A stretch of DNA of 5,677 nucleotides, taken from NCBI GenBank assembly GCA_009778425.1, contig WRJU01000127.1, positions 1 through 5,677 of the forward strand, written 5' to 3'. Under the pieces are notes generated by a model. It did not search any database, was not told the origin of the DNA, and worked only from the letters and a program-made list of their open reading frames with translations. The DNA is from Pseudomonadota bacterium (GTDB lineage Bacteria > Pseudomonadota > Gammaproteobacteria > Burkholderiales > Rhodocyclaceae). Positions 1 through 5,677 of this stretch are shown here, piece after piece (the stretch's first letter is position 1; each line of letters starts with the position of its first letter). Both the position numbers and the translations under genes were made by a program.

Positions 1-2966
<2,966 letters not shown>

Positions 2967-3009
2967 GGATACTCCGGGCTAGAGGTGTTACGTCAGAAAA
3001 ACAATGCTG

Positions 3010-3042
3010 CCTTGTTCCGGCTTCGTCGCGCCTCCGGCAAGG
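3010..3042 (-). other. Hairpin in the rplL-rpoB gap, possible mRNA processing site
   Basis: In the transcript, CCUUGCCGG pairs with CCGG-AA-CAAGG, giving 9 base pairs with a 2-nt AA bulge around a 13-nt loop. A run of five U follows, but about 8 nt beyond the stem, so it is a poor intrinsic terminator. In E. coli the rplL-rpoB spacer carries an RNase III cleavage site after the attenuator, and this second stem lies in the matching place. That role is inferred from position; the stem itself is seen in the sequence. Confidence 0.45.
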
Positions 3043-3045
3043 CAC

Positions 3046-3079
3046 AAAAGGGCTGGAGCCCGCAATGGACGCCAGCCCC
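3046..3079 (-). terminator. Terminator-like hairpin (likely partial attenuator) between rplL and rpoB
   Basis: In the transcript, GGGCUGG (3078-3072) pairs perfectly with CCAGCCC (3056-3050) across a 15-nt loop, extendable by a G-U pair, and is followed directly by UUUUGUG. This is the shape of an intrinsic terminator with a short U tract. It starts 17 nt past the rplL stop codon and 84 nt before the rpoB start. E. coli has an attenuator at the same place that stops most transcripts and sets the ratio of ribosomal proteins to polymerase. The large loop and four-U tract suggest partial rather than full termination. Confidence 0.65.
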
Positions 3080-3095
3080 GTCCCAAAGGCGGGAA

Positions 3096-3473
3096 TTACT
3101 TGATTTCGACCTTGGCTCCCGCGTCTTCGAGCTGCTTCTTCAGCGCCTCGGCTTCGGCCTTGGGAAGAGCCTCCTTCACCGTCTTCGGCGCGCCGTCGAC
3201 GAGATCCTTGGCTTCCTTCAGGCCCAGACCCGTGGCCGCACGCACGACCTTGATGACTTCGACTTTCTTTTCGCCGATGCCGGCAAGGATCACGTCGAAT
3301 TCGGTCTTTTCCTCGACGACAGGCGCAGCGGGGCCACCGGCTCCCGCTCCGGCTACCGCCATCGCAGCGGCGGAGACGCCGAATTTTTCTTCAAACGCCT
3401 TGACCAGGTCGTTCAGTTCCATAACTGTCATCGAGCCAACGGCTTCGAGGATGTCTTCTTTGCTGATTGCCAT
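3096..3473 (-). CDS. rplL: 50S ribosomal protein L7/L12 (bL12)
   Basis: Stalk protein of the large ribosomal subunit. Dimers bind the C-terminal helix of L10 and recruit and stimulate translational GTPases (EF-Tu, EF-G, IF2, RF3). The 125-residue length is normal for the family. Residues 1-33 (MAISKEDILEAVGSMTVMEL...) form the dimerisation domain. Residues about 34-55 are the flexible Ala/Gly/Pro/Val-rich hinge (AVAGAGAGGPAAPVVEE). Residues about 56-125 are the globular factor-binding domain, with the conserved segment KVEVIKVVRAATGLGLKEAK at 70-89. ATG start at 3473-3471, with a GGAG Shine-Dalgarno (3483-3486) 9 nt upstream. It follows rplJ by 48 nt. No strong structure is seen in that gap, so it is probably cotranscribed with rplJ. 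As L12 is needed in several copies per ribosome, it is expected to be translated more than rplJ; this is family knowledge, not visible here. Confidence 0.99.
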   Translation of the reverse strand: MAISKEDILEAVGSMTVMELNDLVKAFEEKFGVSAAAMAVAGAGAGGPAAPVVEEKTEFDVILAGIGEKKVEVIKVVRAATGLGLKEAKDLVDGAPKTVKEALPKAEAEALKKQLEDAGAKVEIK

Positions 3474-3521
3474 TTCAAATCACTCCACAATCGAATGTGT
3501 TTGGAAAACCGTAAAGGATGT

Positions 3522-4025
3522 TCAGGCTGCTGCGCCTGCTTCTTCGCGCTGTTTGGCCAGCGCGGCGAGCGCCATGGCAAAACCGGAAACCGGTGCCTGC
3601 ATAACGCCCAAAAGCCTTGCGAGCAGTTCTTCGCGCCCCGGAATCGAGGCCAGCGCCTGGATGCCTGCCTTGTCGAGCACCTTGCCGGCGTATGCGCCCG
3701 CGCGCATCACCAGCTTGTCGTTGCCCTTGGCAAAGTCGTTGAGCACCTTGGCTGCCGCCACCGGATCCTCCGAAATGCCGTAGATCAGCGGCCCGGTCAG
3801 TTGGGCAGCCAGATCGGCAAACGGGGTATCGGCCAGCGCGCGGCGAACCAGGGTGTTCTTGAGCACACGCAGGTATACGCCAGACGCGCGGGCTTTGGCG
3901 CGCAACACGGTGAGATCGCCCACCGCGATGCCGCGATACTCGGCCACCGCGATTGTCTGGGCATTGGCCACCTGTGCCGACACCTCAGCCACTACGGCTT
4001 TCTTGTTTTCAAGATCGAGACCCAC
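3522..4025 (-). CDS. rplJ: 50S ribosomal protein L10 (uL10), GTG start
   Basis: Base of the ribosomal stalk. The N-terminal domain binds 23S rRNA next to L11 and the C-terminal helix holds L7/L12 dimers. As a complex with L12 it is the classic translational repressor of its own mRNA. The 167-residue product begins MGLDLENKKAVVAEVSAQVA and contains the family segments VAEYRGIAVGDLT (27-39) and GVYLRVLKNTLVRRA (49-63). The Ala-rich C-terminal helix (about 133-167) is close in length to E. coli L10 (165 aa), suggesting two L12 dimers per L10. The start is GTG at 4025-4023, chosen because a full AGGAGG lies 8 nt upstream and the N-terminus matches betaproteobacterial L10. The stop is TGA at 3524-3522. 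A 238-bp structured leader separates it from rplA, consistent with autoregulation. Confidence 0.98.
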   Translation of the reverse strand: MGLDLENKKAVVAEVSAQVANAQTIAVAEYRGIAVGDLTVLRAKARASGVYLRVLKNTLVRRALADTPFADLAAQLTGPLIYGISEDPVAAAKVLNDFAKGNDKLVMRAGAYAGKVLDKAGIQALASIPGREELLARLLGVMQAPVSGFAMALAALAKQREEAGAAA

Positions 4026-4033
4026 GGGTCTTT

Positions 4034-4039
4034 CCTCCT
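4034..4039 (-). promoter_or_regulatory. Strong Shine-Dalgarno (AGGAGG) deciding the GTG start of rplJ
   Basis: A perfect AGGAGG on the minus strand sits 8 nt upstream of GTG 4025-4023. No in-frame ATG gives a plausible L10 N-terminus, so this site fixes the start. Confidence 0.85.
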
Positions 4040-4054
4040 ATCGAAGTCCACACA

Positions 4055-4076
4055 CGGAGAACTTTGACGCTCTCCG
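4055..4076 (-). other. Small hairpin just upstream of the rplJ ribosome binding site
   Basis: CGGAGA and UCUCCG form a perfect 6-bp stem around a 10-nt loop (GCGUCAAAGU in the transcript). It ends 15 nt before the AGGAGG of rplJ. It may be the 3' part of the L10 leader fold. A role in controlling access to the ribosome binding site is inference. Confidence 0.45.
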
Positions 4077-4081
4077 CACCC

Positions 4082-4213
4082 ACGGCGACCTGGATCAGGA
4101 GCACGGCTAAAAAAGCCTGAATCCTGTTCTGGGTTCACCGTCTGCGCAGGTCGCAAACTTCACGATTAAACGGCTTGTCCGATCAAACAAACAGCCGTGC
4201 CTGCGGTCTTTGA
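4082..4213 (-). promoter_or_regulatory. L10-leader-like mRNA structure (autoregulatory binding site for L10-L7/L12)
   Basis: Three helices can be drawn in the transcript between rplA and rplJ. An outer stem pairs CGCAGG (4205-4200) with CCUGCG (4150-4145). Inside it, ACGGCU (4198-4193) pairs with AGCCGU (4175-4170). Next comes a long irregular hairpin (4141-4082): ACGGUGA pairs with UCGCCGU at the base, CAGGA with UCCUG in the middle, and GGCU with AGCC at the tip around a U5 loop. The lower and middle helices are split by an asymmetric internal loop (ACCCAGAA opposite AUCCAGG), which is kink-turn-like. In bacteria L10-L12 represses translation by binding a kink-turn in the rplJ leader. Position and shape fit; the motif also looks like leaders I recall from other betaproteobacteria. 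The exact L10 contacts are inferred. Confidence 0.72.
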
Positions 4214-4217
4214 CGAT

Positions 4218-4244
4218 CCGCCCGGCCAATACAGCACCGGACGG
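4218..4244 (-). other. GC-rich hairpin soon after rplA
   Basis: CCGUCCGG (4244-4237) pairs with CCGGGCGG (4225-4218) in the transcript: 8 base pairs with one U-G wobble and an 11-nt loop. It lies 19 nt past the rplA stop codon. No U tract follows, so it is not an intrinsic terminator. It may protect or delimit the rplK-rplA message, or be the first helix of the L10 leader. Confidence 0.5.
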
Positions 4245-4263
4245 CCCAAAGTCCTTTGTTTCC

Positions 4264-4959
4264 TCAACTCGCCACACCGGCGGTATCGACCCTCACGCCC
4301 ACGCCCATCGTGCTGGAGAGCGCGACGCGACGCAGGTAAATGCCCTTGGCCGCAGCCGGGCGAGCCTTGACCAGCGCGTCGATGAAAGCCCTGAGATTTT
4401 GTTCCAACGCATCGACGCCGAACGAGGCGCGGCCAATCGTGGCATGCACCAAGCCCGTCTTGTCGGTACGGTACTGAACCTGGCCGGCCTTGGCATTTTT
4501 TACCGCAGTGGCGACATCCGCCGTCACAGTGCCGACCTTGGGGTTCGGCATCAGGCCGCGCGGGCCGAGAATCTGACCAAGCTGACCGACGACACGCATC
4601 GCGTCCGGCGTAGCAATCACCCGGTCGAAGTCGATCTTGCCGCCTTTTACCTCGGCGGCGAGTTCCTCGAACCCGACGATGTCCGCGCCCGCCGCGCGGG
4701 CGGCATCGGCCTTCTCGCCCTGGGCGAATACGGCCACCCTGACCGTCTTGCCCGTACCTGCCGGCAGCACGACGGAACCGCGCACCACCTGGTCGGACTT
4801 GCGCGCGTCGACGCCGAGATTGACCGCGATGTCGATGGATTCATCGAATTTCGCCGTCGCGCATTCTTTGACCAGCGCCAGCGCGTCAGCCACCGGGTAG
4901 GTTTTGCTGTGGTCGATTTTTGCGCGCTGCGCCTGTATACGTTTGGAAAGTTTCGCCAT
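4264..4959 (-). CDS. rplA: 50S ribosomal protein L1 (uL1)
   Basis: Forms the mobile L1 stalk of the large subunit, which helps move deacylated tRNA out of the E site. In many bacteria it also represses translation of the rplK-rplA message. The product from ATG 4959-4957 is 231 residues, a normal bacterial length, and begins MAKLSKRIQAQRAKID. The signature LGPRGLMPNPKVGTVT lies at 131-146. The C-terminal part returns to domain I with GVDALEQNLRAF (181-192) and GIYLRR (206-211), then STMGVGVRVD (216-225). The frame is also open two codons further up, to a TTG at 4965-4963. The ATG is preferred: GGAGG lies 10 nt before it but only 4 nt before the TTG, and L1 normally starts MAKL. The ATG comes 2 nt after the rplK stop, so the two genes are probably translationally coupled. 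Confidence 0.98.
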   Translation of the reverse strand: MAKLSKRIQAQRAKIDHSKTYPVADALALVKECATAKFDESIDIAVNLGVDARKSDQVVRGSVVLPAGTGKTVRVAVFAQGEKADAARAAGADIVGFEELAAEVKGGKIDFDRVIATPDAMRVVGQLGQILGPRGLMPNPKVGTVTADVATAVKNAKAGQVQYRTDKTGLVHATIGRASFGVDALEQNLRAFIDALVKARPAAAKGIYLRRVALSSTMGVGVRVDTAGVAS

Positions 4960-4961
4960 GA

Positions 4962-5393
4962 TCAAAGCCCCTCCACAGTGATGCCCATGCTGCGGGCGGA
5001 GCCAGCGATGGTACGCACGGCCGCGTCCATGTCAGCCGCTGTGAGGTCAGGCTGCTTGGCTTTTGCGATTTCCTCGGCCTGGGCGCGAGTGATCTTGCCC
5101 ACCTTGTCGGTATGGGGCTTGGGCGAACCCTTGTCGATTTTCGCGGCCTTCTTGATGAGAACCGTTGCAGGCGGCGTCTTCATCACGAAGGTGAAGCTCT
5201 TGTCCGCGAACGCGGTAATCACTACCGGAATCGGCAGCCCCGGCTCCATGCTCTGGGTCTTGGCGTTGAACGCCTTGCAGAATTCCATGATGTTCAGGCC
5301 GCGCTGACCGAGCGCCGGGCCAATCGGGGGGCTCGGGTTGGCCTTGCCGGCCGGAACCTGCAATTTGATATAACCAATGATCTTCTTCGCCAT
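4962..5393 (-). CDS. rplK: 50S ribosomal protein L11 (uL11)
   Basis: Binds the GTPase-associated region of 23S rRNA together with L10, contacts elongation factors, is needed for RelA activation on stalled ribosomes, and forms part of the thiostrepton-binding site. The 143 residues are the usual length. The N-terminal domain starts MAKKIIGYIKLQVPAGKANP and holds the Pro-rich segment NPSPPIGPALGQRGLNIMEF (19-38), with P20, P22, P23 and P26; changes at such prolines give thiostrepton resistance in some species, and none is missing here. The C-terminal rRNA-binding domain ends with the family signature RTIAGSARSMGITVEG (127-142). ATG at 5393-5391, with AGGAG (5404-5408) 10 nt upstream. It is the first gene after nusG, with a 119-bp structured gap, and its stop falls 2 nt before rplA. 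Confidence 0.99.
   Translation of the reverse strand: MAKKIIGYIKLQVPAGKANPSPPIGPALGQRGLNIMEFCKAFNAKTQSMEPGLPIPVVITAFADKSFTFVMKTPPATVLIKKAAKIDKGSPKPHTDKVGKITRAQAEEIAKAKQPDLTAADMDAAVRTIAGSARSMGITVEGL
4970..4974 (-). promoter_or_regulatory. Shine-Dalgarno of rplA inside the 3' end of rplK
   Basis: GGAGG on the minus strand lies within the last codons of rplK. It is 10 nt upstream of the rplA ATG and 4 nt upstream of the alternative TTG, so it supports the ATG as the true start. Confidence 0.7.
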
Positions 5394-5455
5394 GACGGCT
5401 TTTCTCCTAGATGAGTGCTAACGCACAGGTCGCCCTGCGCTCCTCGTTACAACCG

Positions 5456-5478
5456 CCGCTCCATCGGGTACGGAGCGG
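5456..5478 (-). promoter_or_regulatory. Stem-loop in the rplK leader, candidate L1-binding site
   Basis: CCGCUCC and GGAGCGG form a perfect 7-bp stem around a 9-nt loop (GUACCCGAU in the transcript), 63 nt upstream of the rplK start. An overlapping alternative pairs GCGGUU (5456-5451) with AACCGC (5480-5475). L1 is known to repress the rplK-rplA message by binding a leader structure that resembles its 23S rRNA site. The string AUGGAGC here also occurs in the E. coli 23S L1 region as I recall it, but there the opposite strand differs. The stem is clear. The L1 role is a guess from position. Confidence 0.4.
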
Positions 5479-5483
5479 TTTTT

Positions 5484-5503
5484 GACAGGCATTGTTGCCT
5501 GTC
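5484..5503 (-). other. Perfect 8-bp hairpin just downstream of nusG
   Basis: GACAGGCA and TGCCTGTC form a perfect inverted repeat with a 4-nt loop (ACAA in the transcript), starting 9 nt past the nusG stop. In the direction of transcription it is followed by A residues (AAAAACC), not U, so it does not look like an intrinsic terminator for the operon. It could stabilise or be processed in the nusG-rplK message; its role is unknown. Confidence 0.6.
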
Positions 5504-5512
5504 GTTCCATGC

Positions 5513-5677
5513 TCAGGACTTTTCGACCTGGGCAAAATCCAGTTCCACCGGGGTCGCCCGACCAAAAATGGTCACGGACACCCGCAGCTTGCTTTTCTCG
5601 TAATTGACCTGTTCGACCGCGCCATGAAAATCGGTAAACGCGCCTTCCTTGATCCGCACGACTTCGCCATTCTCGAA
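5513..5677 (-). CDS. nusG: Transcription termination/antitermination protein NusG, C-terminal 54 residues, cut by the right window edge
   Basis: NusG binds RNA polymerase across the clamp through its N-terminal domain. Through its C-terminal KOW domain it contacts Rho or ribosomal protein S10, linking transcription to termination or translation. Only the KOW domain is in the window. It reads FENGEVVRIKEGAF, then TDFHGAVEQVNYEKSKLRVS, then IFGRATPVELDFAQVEK, and ends at TGA 5515-5513. The KOW core (GEVVRIKEGAFTDFHG) and the IFGRATPVELDF tail match NusG rather than its paralogue RfaH. The start codon and N-terminal domain are outside the window. It precedes rplK, the usual bacterial order (secE-nusG-rplK). 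Confidence 0.97.
   Translation of the reverse strand, partial: FENGEVVRIKEGAFTDFHGAVEQVNYEKSKLRVSVTIFGRATPVELDFAQVEKS

Noticed and set aside
4165..4192. A TTTAAT string with T-rich sequence upstream, as a possible promoter for rplJ.
   Set aside because: No acceptable -35 box lies 16-18 nt upstream, and the stretch is within the folded leader; it cannot be supported as a promoter by eye.
4210..5307. A 365-codon open frame on the plus strand.
   Set aside because: It is antisense to rplA in the same register and runs on into rplK in another; both sense genes are certain, and no ribosome site or family match supports it.
5415..5426. Small GTGC/GCAC hairpin before rplK.
   Set aside because: Only 4 base pairs with mismatches at both ends; too weak to claim.

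Overview
The window holds the conserved bacterial ribosomal-protein and RNA-polymerase cluster nusG-rplK-rplA-rplJ-rplL-rpoB. Every gene is on the minus strand, so transcription runs from the right edge to the left edge. The DNA is GC-rich. The proteins look betaproteobacterial: RpoB carries a roughly 20-residue insertion relative to E. coli RpoB at residues 413-439, and L10, L7/L12 and NusG resemble those of the Rhodocyclales (Azoarcus/Thauera-like). The class is fairly secure. The order is a guess from memory of family sequences.

Layout in transcription order (right to left): the last 54 codons of nusG (5513-5677); a 119-bp gap with two hairpins; rplK (4962-5393, L11); rplA (4264-4959, L1), starting 2 nt after the rplK stop; a 238-bp leader with an L10-leader-like RNA fold; rplJ (3522-4025, L10, GTG start); a 48-bp gap; rplL (3096-3473, L7/L12); a 129-bp gap with a terminator-like hairpin followed by a second hairpin; then rpoB (2966 to the left edge, first 988 codons). 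rpoC would be expected further left, outside the window.

The genes work together in translation and transcription. L11 and the L10-(L7/L12) complex form the GTPase-associated centre and stalk of the 50S subunit, and L1 forms the mobile stalk near the E site. NusG and the beta subunit belong to the transcription machinery. The regulation visible in the sequence fits the known logic of this cluster: feedback by L10-L7/L12 on the rplJ leader, possible feedback by L1 on the rplK leader, and partial termination between rplL and rpoB so that ribosomal proteins are made in excess of polymerase.

There is no mobile element, CRISPR array, tRNA or rRNA, and I see no previously undescribed system. The long plus-strand open frames (96-1529, 2067-4067, 4210-5307) are antisense shadows of these genes. 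The points worth a second look are the structured intergenic RNAs.
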